The notes below the pieces were generated by a model. That model had not been told where the DNA came from and ran no database searches. It was given only the letters and a program-made list of their open reading frames with translations. A stretch of DNA of 14,306 nucleotides from contig NHEU02000020.1 in assembly GCA_002171495.2 (NCBI GenBank), positions 5,492 through 19,797 on the forward strand, read 5' to 3'. The stretch's first letter is position 1. Every line of letters starts with the position of its first letter. Of the stretch, positions 6,770 to 14,306 are shown piece after piece. The DNA is from Alphaproteobacteria bacterium TMED93. Its GTDB lineage: Bacteria; Pseudomonadota; Alphaproteobacteria; TMED109. Made by a program: the position numbers and the translations under genes.

Positions 6770-7551
6770 ACTTTATTTTCATTTAATGAAAAATTATTAA
6801 TATTAAACTTTATTATCATTCTATCCTTTACTCGTAAGTCTATTTTTCTTAAATTATCAGAGATTATTCCGTGCTTTTTATTAAGCAGGGCTAATTTTCT
6901 AAAAGCTTTCTCTGGGTTATTTTCAGGTAAATCTAAAGTTGTAAAATATGAATAAACTAGAGACCACCTTCTGTTTGAAATTAATTTTGCACTTGTTATA
7001 TTTTTAGCTAGCTCAGGTGCTGTATTTAGTATTTCTTTTAAGTCACTTATTTTTTCCATCACATTATCACCACTTATGACAAGCAGATTTTCATATAAAT
7101 TTTTATTTGCACCTACAGCTTCTATTTTTTTACCAAGCGAGTTAATTAAAAAAGAAAGATTACCATTATCTAATATAAATTTAGGCTCCTCTTCATAAAT
7201 ATTAATTTTTAGTTCTGAAGGAAAAACTAATTTAAGGTTTGCCTTTTTAATCCAATCTAATTCTTCTAGTGAATCTTTTGTAGCTCTCAAATCAATACAG
7301 AATAAATTTTCACAAGCTTTATATTTGATATGTTTTTTAATTTCGTTTTCATTGATTTTTTTTATTCCAGATATACTTACTTTATTGAGAGAAAACCCTA
7401 AGTTTTTTATAAAATTATCTATATATAAATTAACTATATTCCGCTGTGTTCCTAAAATAATAATAATTATTAATATCAAGGAAATTATACCTAGTTGAAT
7501 TTTATTAAAATTAAGTATTTTTATTAAATTAAACCTTATTAACTTTTGCAT
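6766..7551 (-). CDS. ftsQ: Cell division protein FtsQ
   Basis: FtsQ is a bitopic inner-membrane protein that scaffolds the divisome (FtsL/FtsB and the septal synthase) from the periplasmic side. The 261 residues show a short basic cytoplasmic tail, one membrane helix at about 18-35 (very rich in Ile and Leu) and a POTRA domain at about 56-122, starting VSISGIKKINENEIKKHI and ending LKINIYEEEPKFIL. A beta domain of weak sequence conservation follows. Two cysteines, Cys80 and Cys85, lie in the periplasmic POTRA part and could form a disulphide. The start ATG at 7551 lies inside the end of ddl (23-bp overlap), and the stop overlaps the ftsA start by four bases, so translation is likely coupled on both sides. 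FtsQ diverges fast, so the call rests on topology, the POTRA pattern and the ddl-ftsQ-ftsA order. Confidence 0.93.
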   Translation of the reverse strand: MQKLIRFNLIKILNFNKIQLGIISLILIIIIILGTQRNIVNLYIDNFIKNLGFSLNKVSISGIKKINENEIKKHIKYKACENLFCIDLRATKDSLEELDWIKKANLKLVFPSELKINIYEEEPKFILDNGNLSFLINSLGKKIEAVGANKNLYENLLVISGDNVMEKISDLKEILNTAPELAKNITSAKLISNRRWSLVYSYFTTLDLPENNPEKAFRKLALLNKKHGIISDNLRKIDLRVKDRMIIKFNINNFSLNENKV

Positions 7552-8446
7552 CTTTTACTATCCAATCAATTAAATTATTAAAAGAAATCCCAGACTGTTT
7601 TGCAATTTTAGGAACTAAGGATGATTTTGTTAGTCCAGGTTGAGTATTAATTTCTAAAACATAGATATCATCTTTATTTTTATCATTAACTCTAAAATCT
7701 ACTCTTGTAATACCGGTACACTTAATGGCTTTATTTGCTAGCTTTGAATATTTAATTATTTTTTTTATCATTTCAGGCGGTGTTTTTTTAGGATATTTGT
7801 AAATAGTTTTTTCGCTTCTATATTTCGCAGAAAAATTATAAAAGGATTGTTTTGGTATTATTTCTAAAACTCCTAAAATCTTTCCATTCATTAAGGCAAC
7901 TGTATAATCATTACCTTGAATATACTCCTCAACTAATATAATTTTTTCTTTCATACCCTTAATAACTTTTTCAATAGAAGTATTTTTTTTAATAATATGA
8001 ACACCAAAACTAGATCCTTCTGATACAGGCTTCATAATAAATGGTCTTTTATAAGGATCTTTTTTTAAAATTTGATTATTAGTCACCACCTTACCTTCTG
8101 GTACTTTAATTCCTTCATTTTTAAAAATTTTTTTTGATAACTCTTTATCCATTCCTAAACAAGAAGCAGTAACTCCTGAGTGAGTATAAGGAACTCCTAA
8201 GTACTCTAAAACCCCTTGAATTTTACCATCTTCTCCCCACTGCCCATGAAGAGCATTAAAAAAGACATCTACATTATCTTTATTTTTTATAGCCCAAGAT
8301 AAAAAATCATTATTAACATCCACCTCTATTACATTGTATCCATTCGATTTCAATGCAACTTTTACACTTTGAGCGCTTTTTTTAGAAATATCGTGCTCTG
8401 CTGATAAACCTCCTTTTAAAATTGCTACGGTTTTTACTTTAGTCAT
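7529..8446 (-). CDS. ddl: D-alanine--D-alanine ligase
   Basis: Ddl joins two D-alanines with ATP to make the dipeptide that ends the peptidoglycan stem peptide. It acts in the cytoplasm and supplies MurF. The 305-residue ATP-grasp protein carries the expected elements: GGLSAEHDISKKSAQ with Glu17 at the N terminus, HGQWGEDG (67-74), LGMDKELSKKIF, the ATP-binding KPVSEGSSFGV (139-149), EEYIQGNDYTV, YNFSAKY (203-209) with the lid tyrosine, RVDF (248-251) and EINTQPGLT (265-273) with the metal ligands Glu265 and Asn267. All catalytic positions look intact and the length matches DdlB. The first eight bases overlap the end of murB, and the last 23 overlap ftsQ. This position between murB and ftsQ is standard for dcw clusters. 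Confidence 0.97.
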   Translation of the reverse strand: MTKVKTVAILKGGLSAEHDISKKSAQSVKVALKSNGYNVIEVDVNNDFLSWAIKNKDNVDVFFNALHGQWGEDGKIQGVLEYLGVPYTHSGVTASCLGMDKELSKKIFKNEGIKVPEGKVVTNNQILKKDPYKRPFIMKPVSEGSSFGVHIIKKNTSIEKVIKGMKEKIILVEEYIQGNDYTVALMNGKILGVLEIIPKQSFYNFSAKYRSEKTIYKYPKKTPPEMIKKIIKYSKLANKAIKCTGITRVDFRVNDKNKDDIYVLEINTQPGLTKSSLVPKIAKQSGISFNNLIDWIVKDAKVNKV

Positions 8447-9380
8447 TAAAATACTTTCTATATTTATTTTTAGTTCCTATAATTTGAATTTCCCAATTTA
8501 GTTTAATACCAAATTTTTTTTTAACTTTACTAATTATCAACTTACCTAAATCTTCTACATCTTTTGCTTTTGCTACTCCTTTATTAACTAAAAAATTTGA
8601 GTGAAGGGAAGATACTTCAGCTCCTCCCTTTTTTAAATTGGAACAGCCACTTTGTTTGATTAACTTCCATGCTTTTATTTTAATAGGATTTTTAAAAGTA
8701 GAGCCACTTGTTTTTAATTTAATTGGCTGTGTTTCTTCTCTTCTTTTTTTTAAATCTTTGATACTATTTTGAATTATATGCTTTTTGCCTTTTTTGCATT
8801 TAAATAATGCTTGTATAATTATTTCATTTTTATTTAATAAATTTTTTCTATATGACATTTTAAGATCTTTTTTCTCGTATTCCTTTATCTCTCCATATCT
8901 ATCAACTGTAACTATTTTTTCTAATACATCTGACGTTTCATACCCATATGCTCCTGCATTCATTTTTATTGCCCCTCCAACTGTGCCCGGTATACCAGAT
9001 AAAAACTCTAAACCTTCCAAGGATTTTGATGCGGTTTCTCTTGAAAGTTTTATACAATTTACACCTGCTCCTACATACACTTTTTGATTATTCAAGTATG
9101 AAATATTTGAAAAGCTTTTAACTAAACTGATTGTTACTCCTCTTATTCCTCCATCCCTAACTAAAATATTTGAACCAGCTCCTAGAATTTTTAATGGAGT
9201 ATCTTTGCCAATTTTTTTTAAAAAATTAATAAGGTCTTCTTTGTTTTTTGGCATAAAGAAGATTTCAGCTTTCCCTCCTACTTTAAACCAGGTTAAACTA
9301 GAAATATTAAAATCTTTTTTAATTATACCTGATACTTTAGGAATAAAATTTTTAAAGTATTTTTTTTCTACTCTATGCAT
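8439..9380 (-). CDS. murB: UDP-N-acetylenolpyruvoylglucosamine reductase MurB
   Basis: MurB is the FAD- and NADPH-dependent enzyme that reduces enolpyruvyl-UDP-GlcNAc to UDP-N-acetylmuramic acid, the substrate of MurC encoded just upstream. The 313-residue length fits the shorter type II MurB. FAD-binding parts are LTWFKVGG (29-36), LGAGSNILVRDGG (66-78) and GIPGTVGGAIKMNAGAYG (129-146). Catalytic candidates are Arg178 in MSYRKN, Ser227 in SGSTFKNP (proton donor) and Glu297 in WEIQIIG. The AWKLIKQSGCSN and HSNFLVNKG segments are also typical. The ATG at 9380 overlaps the murC stop by eight bases (ATGCATAG). A GGGAG lies 12 bases upstream, farther than ideal, so translation probably depends on ribosomes finishing murC. 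Basic residues are many, as is common in AT-rich genomes. Confidence 0.97.
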   Translation of the reverse strand: MHRVEKKYFKNFIPKVSGIIKKDFNISSLTWFKVGGKAEIFFMPKNKEDLINFLKKIGKDTPLKILGAGSNILVRDGGIRGVTISLVKSFSNISYLNNQKVYVGAGVNCIKLSRETASKSLEGLEFLSGIPGTVGGAIKMNAGAYGYETSDVLEKIVTVDRYGEIKEYEKKDLKMSYRKNLLNKNEIIIQALFKCKKGKKHIIQNSIKDLKKRREETQPIKLKTSGSTFKNPIKIKAWKLIKQSGCSNLKKGGAEVSSLHSNFLVNKGVAKAKDVEDLGKLIISKVKKKFGIKLNWEIQIIGTKNKYRKYFND

Positions 9381-10791
9381 TAGTATTTTTCACTCCCACT
9401 AGAAGATTAGAAAAATTCTTTGCATATTGTGTTATGTCTCCAGCTCCTAAAAAAATTATTACATCACCTTCTCCTAAATTATCCTCTAAAAAGATTTGAA
9501 GTTTCTCTAAGTTTTCAAACTCTCTAGCATCTTTATGTCCTCCTGCTATTAAAGCTGAAATAAGACTTTCTTTATTTATATCTTCTAATTTATTTTCTCC
9601 TGCTGAGTAGATATCTGTAATAAATACAGTATCTGCATCATTAAAAGCTGTTGTAAAATCAGCAAATAGCATTTTTAGTCTTGAATATCTATGAGGTTGC
9701 ACTACAGCAACTACTTTATTTTTTGATACCTCTCTAGCTGCAGACAGAGTTGCTCTAATTTCTATAGGATGATGTCCATAATCATCATAAACTTTTATTC
9801 CTTTATAACTACATAAAAAGGAAAACCTTCTATTAACACCTTCAAATTTTTCTAATGCTGTTTTAATAAACTCTGTATCTATTCCCATTTCAATTGCCAT
9901 TGCACTTGCAGCAAGGACATTTTGTACATTATGAATTCCTGGAATATTTGAAATGATACCATTTATATTCTTTTTTGGAGAGAGAACTCTAGGACTAATT
10001 TCTAAAGTAAAAAGAGTTTTTCCATTATTATTTTTAATATTCTTAGCTTTGTAATCAGCTTGAGGACTAATACCATAAGTAATTATTCTTTTATCTTCTA
10101 TTTCTGATAAAATGCTCTGAATAGTTGGGTTATCTAAACAAACTATAGCCATTCCATAAAAAGGTATATTGTTTATAAATTGCTTAAAGGCTTCTTTTAA
10201 ATTTCTAAAGCTTCCATAGTAATCTAAATGTTCTGCATCTATATTAGTAATTATAACATTAGTAGATGGTAATTTTGTAAAACTACCATCAGACTCATCT
10301 GCCTCAACAACCATCCAGTCACTTGACCCTATTTTAGCATTACTGTTATAAGAGTTGATTATTCCTCCATTTATAACTGTTGGGTCTAAGTTAGCAGTTT
10401 CTAAAATTGCTGCCATTAAAGAGGTAGTAGTAGTTTTTCCATGAGTACCTGCTACTGAAATACTTTTTTTGAATCTCATCAGCTCTGCTAACATTTCTGC
10501 TCTTTTTACAATAGGGAGACGTTTTTTCTTTGCTTCAAGGATTTCTTCATTATCATGGTTAATAGCAGAAGATATAACAACCATAGCAGCATCTTCGATG
10601 TTTTGTTTTTTATGTCCTATATAAATATTTATACCTAATTTTTTTAATCTTAAGACGTTCTGATTTTCCACTAGATCACTTCCTGCTACTTTGTAGCCCA
10701 AATTTATTAAGACCTCAGCAATGCCACTCATTCCAATACCGCCAATTCCAATAAAGTGTAAAATGCCAAATTTTTTATCAAAATTTTTCAT
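9373..10791 (-). CDS. murC: UDP-N-acetylmuramate--L-alanine ligase MurC
   Basis: MurC is the ATP-dependent cytoplasmic ligase that adds L-alanine to UDP-MurNAc, the first stem-peptide step. All three Mur-ligase domains are present in 472 residues: the N-terminal UDP-binding domain with HFIGIGGIGMSGIAE (12-26), the central ATPase domain with P-loop AGTHGKTT (114-121), EADESDGSF (163-171) and NIDAEHLDYYG (183-193), and the C-terminal domain with GVNRRF (318-323), DDYGHHP (336-342) and QPHRYSR (365-371). THGKTTT and GHHP mark MurC and not MurD, E or F. Length is usual for the family. The ATG at 10791 lies within the last 14 bases of murG and has a good AGGAG six bases before it, so it can also be initiated independently. 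Its end overlaps murB by eight bases. Confidence 0.98.
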   Translation of the reverse strand: MKNFDKKFGILHFIGIGGIGMSGIAEVLINLGYKVAGSDLVENQNVLRLKKLGINIYIGHKKQNIEDAAMVVISSAINHDNEEILEAKKKRLPIVKRAEMLAELMRFKKSISVAGTHGKTTTTSLMAAILETANLDPTVINGGIINSYNSNAKIGSSDWMVVEADESDGSFTKLPSTNVIITNIDAEHLDYYGSFRNLKEAFKQFINNIPFYGMAIVCLDNPTIQSILSEIEDKRIITYGISPQADYKAKNIKNNNGKTLFTLEISPRVLSPKKNINGIISNIPGIHNVQNVLAASAMAIEMGIDTEFIKTALEKFEGVNRRFSFLCSYKGIKVYDDYGHHPIEIRATLSAAREVSKNKVVAVVQPHRYSRLKMLFADFTTAFNDADTVFITDIYSAGENKLEDINKESLISALIAGGHKDAREFENLEKLQIFLEDNLGEGDVIIFLGAGDITQYAKNFSNLLVGVKNTNA

Positions 10792-11869
10792 TTAAAACTC
10801 CTAATACTAGTTTGTGCAAATTTTTTGATGCATAAGGTTTTGAGATTTTTTTACAGTTATAAGAAATTTTTTCAAGCAACTTTCCAGATGACAATAACTT
10901 TATTAGTAATTCAAGAAATTTAGGCTCGCTTATCTCATCTTCTAGAATCATCCAACCTGCATTATTACTCTTAATCATTTCAGCATTATGCTTTTGATGA
11001 TTATCTATTGAATTAGATAAAGGCACATATATTGCTGGTAAACCTGCAATTAAATTTTCTGTAATGGTTGAAGCACCAGCTCTACATATTACCAATGTAG
11101 TTGTTTTAAGTTTATTGTGTATATCTGAAAAAAAAGATTTTACTTCAGAACTAATTCTATTTTTTAAATAATTAGTATTTATTTGCGTAATATCTTCAAT
11201 TTTTGATTGATGAACTACATGAAGTCTTTTTTTAATGTTTACAGGTAAAAGACAAATTTGCTTACATATATTTCTAGATAATACTAAAGCTCCTAAACTT
11301 CCACCTAATATAAGTATATTAATTTTTTTTCTTTGAATATTTGCCTTATAATCTCTAGCAAACAAGTTTTCGATTTCAGTTCTTATAGGCATACCTATTA
11401 CTTGAAAATCTTTTTTAGAATTAATTATATGGAAAGCGGAAGCTCTTACTTTAGCAAACCTCCAAAAATACTTGTTTGCATTTCCTAAAACTAAGTTTCC
11501 TTCATGTAAAATTATATTTATTTTCAATATTTTTGCTGCAAGAATGACTGGTACTTGTACATATGAACCGAAACCTAATACTAAGTCTATTTTCTTATTT
11601 TTTAAGAAAAATAAAATCTTTAGGGAAGCAATAAGCATTAAAATAATAGAAGTTATCTTTTGTATATAAGTTTTTCCTGCAAAACCTTTTACATATATTA
11701 CTTTTGGTTTAAGTCTAGCTAAGTTAATATTATTTAACCCTCTGGTATCAGTTATAAAGTTTACATTAAAAAGTTTTTTGCTTAAATATTCACCTGCTGT
11801 TATTGCCGGAAAAATATGTCCTCCTGTACCACCAGTTACTATTATTATATTTTTATTTAAATTATTCAT
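10778..11869 (-). CDS. murG: Lipid II synthase MurG (GlcNAc transferase)
   Basis: MurG is a peripheral inner-membrane GT-B glycosyltransferase that moves GlcNAc from UDP-GlcNAc onto lipid I to give lipid II. The 363 residues contain the N-terminal glycine loop TGGTGGHIFPA (12-22), the second loop LGFGSYVQVP (98-107), HEGN (122-125), the domain-linking GMPIRTE (159-165), the third loop ILGGSLGA (187-194) and the donor-binding CRAGASTITENLIAGLPAIY (262-281) followed by DNHQKHNA (289-296). The HEGN motif differs by one residue from the usual HEQN; otherwise active-site loops are intact. A hydrophobic patch at about 72-90 fits membrane association. It starts two bases after the ftsW stop and overlaps murC by 14 bases, as expected for a co-translated unit. 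No clear Shine-Dalgarno sequence is seen. Confidence 0.97.
   Translation of the reverse strand: MNNLNKNIIIVTGGTGGHIFPAITAGEYLSKKLFNVNFITDTRGLNNINLARLKPKVIYVKGFAGKTYIQKITSIILMLIASLKILFFLKNKKIDLVLGFGSYVQVPVILAAKILKINIILHEGNLVLGNANKYFWRFAKVRASAFHIINSKKDFQVIGMPIRTEIENLFARDYKANIQRKKINILILGGSLGALVLSRNICKQICLLPVNIKKRLHVVHQSKIEDITQINTNYLKNRISSEVKSFFSDIHNKLKTTTLVICRAGASTITENLIAGLPAIYVPLSNSIDNHQKHNAEMIKSNNAGWMILEDEISEPKFLELLIKLLSSGKLLEKISYNCKKISKPYASKNLHKLVLGVLNEKF
10798..10802 (-). promoter_or_regulatory. Ribosome binding site of murC inside murG
   Basis: On the minus strand AGGAG lies six bases before the murC ATG, within the last codons of murG. The spacing is ideal and supports the murC start at 10791. 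It is one of only two good Shine-Dalgarno motifs in the cluster. Confidence 0.6.
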
Positions 11870-11871
11870 CT

Positions 11872-12996
11872 TTAGTATTTAGGTCCAAATTCTTTTCTAG
11901 TTAAAGCCAGCATAATTCCCATTACAATGCCCATAGATAATAAAGAAGACCCCCCATAAGAAATTAAAGGCAATGTTACACCAGTAGTCGGAATAAGTTT
12001 TAATGATACACTTATATTTGTAAGGGCCTGAGCTATAAAAAGAACCAACAAGCCTGAGCATGTTAATAAACTAAATAAATCTTTAATTTTACTTGCTCTA
12101 TGTAAACCCCTAAAGAAAATTATAAAAATTATAAAAATAATAGAAATACAAACTATAACTCCATATTCCTCTGCTATTACAGGAAAAATAAAATCAGTAT
12201 GGGCATCTGGAATATATTTTTTTATTTTTCCATCCCCTGGACCATTACCTAACAAACCCCCTGAGCTAAAAGCTTGAATAGATTTTTCTACTTGGTAATT
12301 AGGTTTTTCTGAAAAAGCATAATCTAATACTCTCTTCTTTACATGTGCTAATGAAAAGTAAGAAAATATTGAAAAAGTAATAATAGTAAATATAATTGTG
12401 AAGGTTAATTTAAGGCTTATTCCTGCAATAAAAAGTTGAGACAGTAATACAAAAAATAGAATTGTTACCATGCTATAATTTGGCTGTTTAATTAAGATAA
12501 GGCTTGTTAAGGTTAATAAGAAAAAAGCCAAAACCTTTCCATCTAATTCGTAGTTTTTTATTTTTATTTTGTTTCTGCTAGATATCAAAAAAGCTAAAAT
12601 TACTATTAAAAATGGTTTTAATAACTCAGATGGTTGCATTGAATAACCCATAATATTTACCCATCTAGAAGCACCATTATTAATTGAATTCTGAAATAAA
12701 GAAATAATCATAAAAACATAACAAATACCTGCCCCTAAAAATGAAGATTTCAAGATAATTTTTTTTGTAAAAATAGAATAAAAAATTAAAAGAATTATAG
12801 ATAAAATCATGAAGAATCCATGCTTTTTTACAAAATAAAACTCTTCTAATTGCTTTAATTTTGCAATACTTGGGCTTGCCGTAGTAACAAATAATAAGCC
12901 CAGTAATGCTAATAAAATTATCAGAAATAAATTTAAAACGTCAATTGACTTTATCCATGATGAAGAAATTTCACTGATTGCGCTATATATTTTCAC
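11872..12996 (-). CDS. ftsW: Septal peptidoglycan glycosyltransferase FtsW (SEDS family)
   Basis: FtsW is the polytopic SEDS glycan polymerase that, with its partner transpeptidase FtsI, makes septal peptidoglycan from lipid II. The 374 residues hold about ten hydrophobic helices. Family marks are NGASRWVNIMGYSMQPSELLKP (107-128), GLLGNGPGDGKIKKYIPDAHTDFIF with the likely catalytic Asp268, AEEYG (275-279) and PTTGVTLPLISYGGSSLLSMG (336-356). Position within dcw favours FtsW over the elongation homologue RodA. The segment usually reading QPDFG is QPNYS here (171-175). The start is GTG at 12996, sharing one base with the murD TAG stop (TAGTG), with AAGGGA eight bases upstream. It ends two bases before murG. 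Confidence 0.96.
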   Translation of the reverse strand: MKIYSAISEISSSWIKSIDVLNLFLIILLALLGLLFVTTASPSIAKLKQLEEFYFVKKHGFFMILSIILLIFYSIFTKKIILKSSFLGAGICYVFMIISLFQNSINNGASRWVNIMGYSMQPSELLKPFLIVILAFLISSRNKIKIKNYELDGKVLAFFLLTLTSLILIKQPNYSMVTILFFVLLSQLFIAGISLKLTFTIIFTIITFSIFSYFSLAHVKKRVLDYAFSEKPNYQVEKSIQAFSSGGLLGNGPGDGKIKKYIPDAHTDFIFPVIAEEYGVIVCISIIFIIFIIFFRGLHRASKIKDLFSLLTCSGLLVLFIAQALTNISVSLKLIPTTGVTLPLISYGGSSLLSMGIVMGIMLALTRKEFGPKY

Positions 12997-14306
12997 TACA
13001 AACTTCCCTTTGAAATATCATTAAAAATTTTTTTAAAGTGGTTTCCTCTACTTTCATAGTTTTTGTACTGATCAAAGGACGCACATGCTGGAGATAATAA
13101 AATAGGATATTTTTTTTTTGATATTATACTTTTATAATATGATTTTTTAACTGCTTCATCTAAGTTTTTACAAACGGTACTTTTACAAAACTTACCTAAC
13201 GCTTTTTTTAACTCATTTGCTGTTTCTCCAATTAAATATGCCTCACAAATTCTTGCAGAATGTTTTACAAGAGAACTAAAGCCCCCTCCCTTACTTGAAC
13301 CTCCAGCAATTAAAAAAACTTTGCTAAAACTTTCTAGTGCAGAGATGGTCGCCGATACATTTGTGGCCTTAGAGTCATTATAAAAATATATATTATTTAT
13401 CTTACCTACATACTCAACTCTATGCGGCAACCCTTTAAAAGACTTTAAATATTTAATTACTTTTTCACTTTCGTAATTTAAACACTTTAAGGCTGCATAA
13501 GAAATTAAAAAATTTAGTTTATTATGATGATGTCTTAGAAAAACATTTTCTTTTATTTTATACTCTTTTTTTGTAAAGCACTTGTCATGCATAGTATTCT
13601 CTAAATAAAAAATTCCATCTTTAATTTTTTTTTGTGCTGAGACCCATATAACTTTGGCTTTAGTCTTATTTTTTTTAAAAAAAATATTCCTTATATTTTT
13701 ATCATCATAATTTAAAATTACAAAATCTTCAGGCTGCTGATTCTGACAAATTTTTATTTTTGAGTTTTTGTAATGTTTAAAACTTCCATGATAAGCAATA
13801 TGATCTTCTTTGATATTGCTAATTATTGAAACCTTCGGTTTTATATAATCCAAATATTCTAATTGAAAGGAAGAAAGCTCTAATACTATTTTTTTATTTT
13901 TCTTTGGAAAATTTTCTAATACAAGATTTCCAAAGTTTGCTAAAGGAGTTAGTTTAAGCGCTTTAGCTATCATTAAAGCTATAGTTGATTTTCCATTAGT
14001 GCCCGTAACTGCTAACAAAGAATTATTTCTATTTTTTTCTTTTAATTCATTTAGAAATAACTCTATATCACTTGAAATTTTTATTTTTTTTTTTTCAGCA
14101 TTTTTAATAATTTTATGATTTTTACTAATGCCAGGAGATACAAAAACTCTATGAAAAGAATTAACACTTTTTTGATTATATTTTAAGAAATTACTATCTA
14201 TTTTGTCTAATATCTCTCTATTATCATCCCAAAAATAAATATTAAAATTTTTATTTCTAAAAAACTCTGCTATGGATTTCCCAGTTTTACCATACCCTAA
14301 TATAAG
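12996..14306 (-). CDS. murD: UDP-N-acetylmuramoyl-L-alanine--D-glutamate ligase MurD, 5' end outside window
   Basis: MurD adds D-glutamate to UDP-MurNAc-L-Ala in the cytoplasm, using ATP. The visible 436 residues cover nearly the whole protein; only the first few residues lie beyond the window. The frame starts with LILGYGKTGKS, the N-terminal UDP-binding fold, continues with VFVSPGIS and SSDIELF, and reaches the P-loop VTGTNGKST (partial residues 100-108), LELSSFQLE (about 142-150) and NIKEDHIAYHG (about 165-174). The C-terminal domain shows GLPHRVEYVG, NDSKATN, LSPACASFDQYKNYESRGNHF. SPACASFD and LELSSFQLE identify MurD. A TTG at 14018 could be mistaken for the start, but homology runs well upstream of it. 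A run of twelve A lies in the coding strand at 14084-14095. The stop shares one base with the ftsW start. Confidence 0.96.
   Translation of the reverse strand, partial: LILGYGKTGKSIAEFFRNKNFNIYFWDDNREILDKIDSNFLKYNQKSVNSFHRVFVSPGISKNHKIIKNAEKKKIKISSDIELFLNELKEKNRNNSLLAVTGTNGKSTIALMIAKALKLTPLANFGNLVLENFPKKNKKIVLELSSFQLEYLDYIKPKVSIISNIKEDHIAYHGSFKHYKNSKIKICQNQQPEDFVILNYDDKNIRNIFFKKNKTKAKVIWVSAQKKIKDGIFYLENTMHDKCFTKKEYKIKENVFLRHHHNKLNFLISYAALKCLNYESEKVIKYLKSFKGLPHRVEYVGKINNIYFYNDSKATNVSATISALESFSKVFLIAGGSSKGGGFSSLVKHSARICEAYLIGETANELKKALGKFCKSTVCKNLDEAVKKSYYKSIISKKKYPILLSPACASFDQYKNYESRGNHFKKIFNDISKGSL
13005..13010 (-). promoter_or_regulatory. Probable ribosome binding site of ftsW
   Basis: AAGGGA on the minus strand lies eight bases before the ftsW GTG, inside the end of murD. 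It supports the GTG start, though coupling to murD termination (TAGTG) may matter as much. Confidence 0.4.

Noticed and set aside
13019..14018. murD starting at TTG 14018 as a short protein lacking the N-terminal domain
   Set aside because: The frame continues upstream to the window edge with clear MurD N-terminal motifs (LILGYGKTGKS, VSPGIS), so the gene is cut by the window and not truncated.
1..14306. Mobile elements, CRISPR, RNA genes or a novel defence or biosynthetic system
   Set aside because: Every stretch is explained by known housekeeping genes with short spacers. I saw no direct-repeat array, transposase, tRNA-like or rRNA sequence.

Overview
The window is an AT-rich (about 30% G+C by eye), tightly packed bacterial chromosome segment holding most of a division and cell-wall (dcw) cluster. 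On the minus strand, in transcription order, it reads murD (5' end outside the window), ftsW, murG, murC, murB, ddl, ftsQ, ftsA, ftsZ, lpxC, and then bamD (3' end outside the window) beyond a two-gene interruption. The order ftsQ-ftsA-ftsZ-lpxC with bamD nearby is typical of Alphaproteobacteria. So are the FtsZ form (a long C-terminal linker ending in [10 protein letters not shown]) and the presence of ETF-ubiquinone oxidoreductase and a HisN-type phosphatase. With the high A+T, small spacers and overlapping genes, I infer a streamlined alphaproteobacterium, perhaps a SAR11/HIMB59-like marine lineage. The exact lineage cannot be fixed without a database search.

Layout: 1-415 (minus) is the N-terminal part of the outer-membrane assembly lipoprotein BamD. 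A 29-bp spacer made only of A and T separates it from two plus-strand genes: a HisN-like inositol-monophosphatase-family enzyme (445-1227) and a full-length ETF-QO (1244-2875). These converge on lpxC with only 9 bp between the stop codons. From 2885 to 14306 everything is on the minus strand: lpxC, a 66-bp spacer with two inverted repeats, ftsZ, an 18-bp spacer with the best Shine-Dalgarno sequence of the window, then ftsA, ftsQ, ddl, murB, murC, murG, ftsW and murD. From murD to ftsA every junction is an overlap (1 to 23 bp) or a 2-bp gap, so these eight genes look like one translationally coupled operon. No stretch over 300 bp lacks a gene. I see no RNA gene, CRISPR array, insertion sequence or other mobile element.

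The genes work together as follows. MurC, MurB, Ddl and MurD make the cytoplasmic peptidoglycan precursor. MurG finishes lipid II at the membrane. FtsW is the septal glycan polymerase. FtsQ, FtsA and FtsZ build and anchor the divisome. LpxC commits precursor to lipid A, and BamD helps insert outer-membrane proteins, so the locus couples septum, wall and outer-membrane growth. HisN and ETF-QO are metabolic genes with no evident role in that process.

I found no previously undescribed system. The points most worth a second look are a predicted amphipathic helix inside the acidic linker of FtsZ, an altered second phosphate loop in FtsA, the metabolic gene pair inserted on the opposite strand between lpxC and bamD, and a paired inverted repeat at the ftsZ-lpxC junction.
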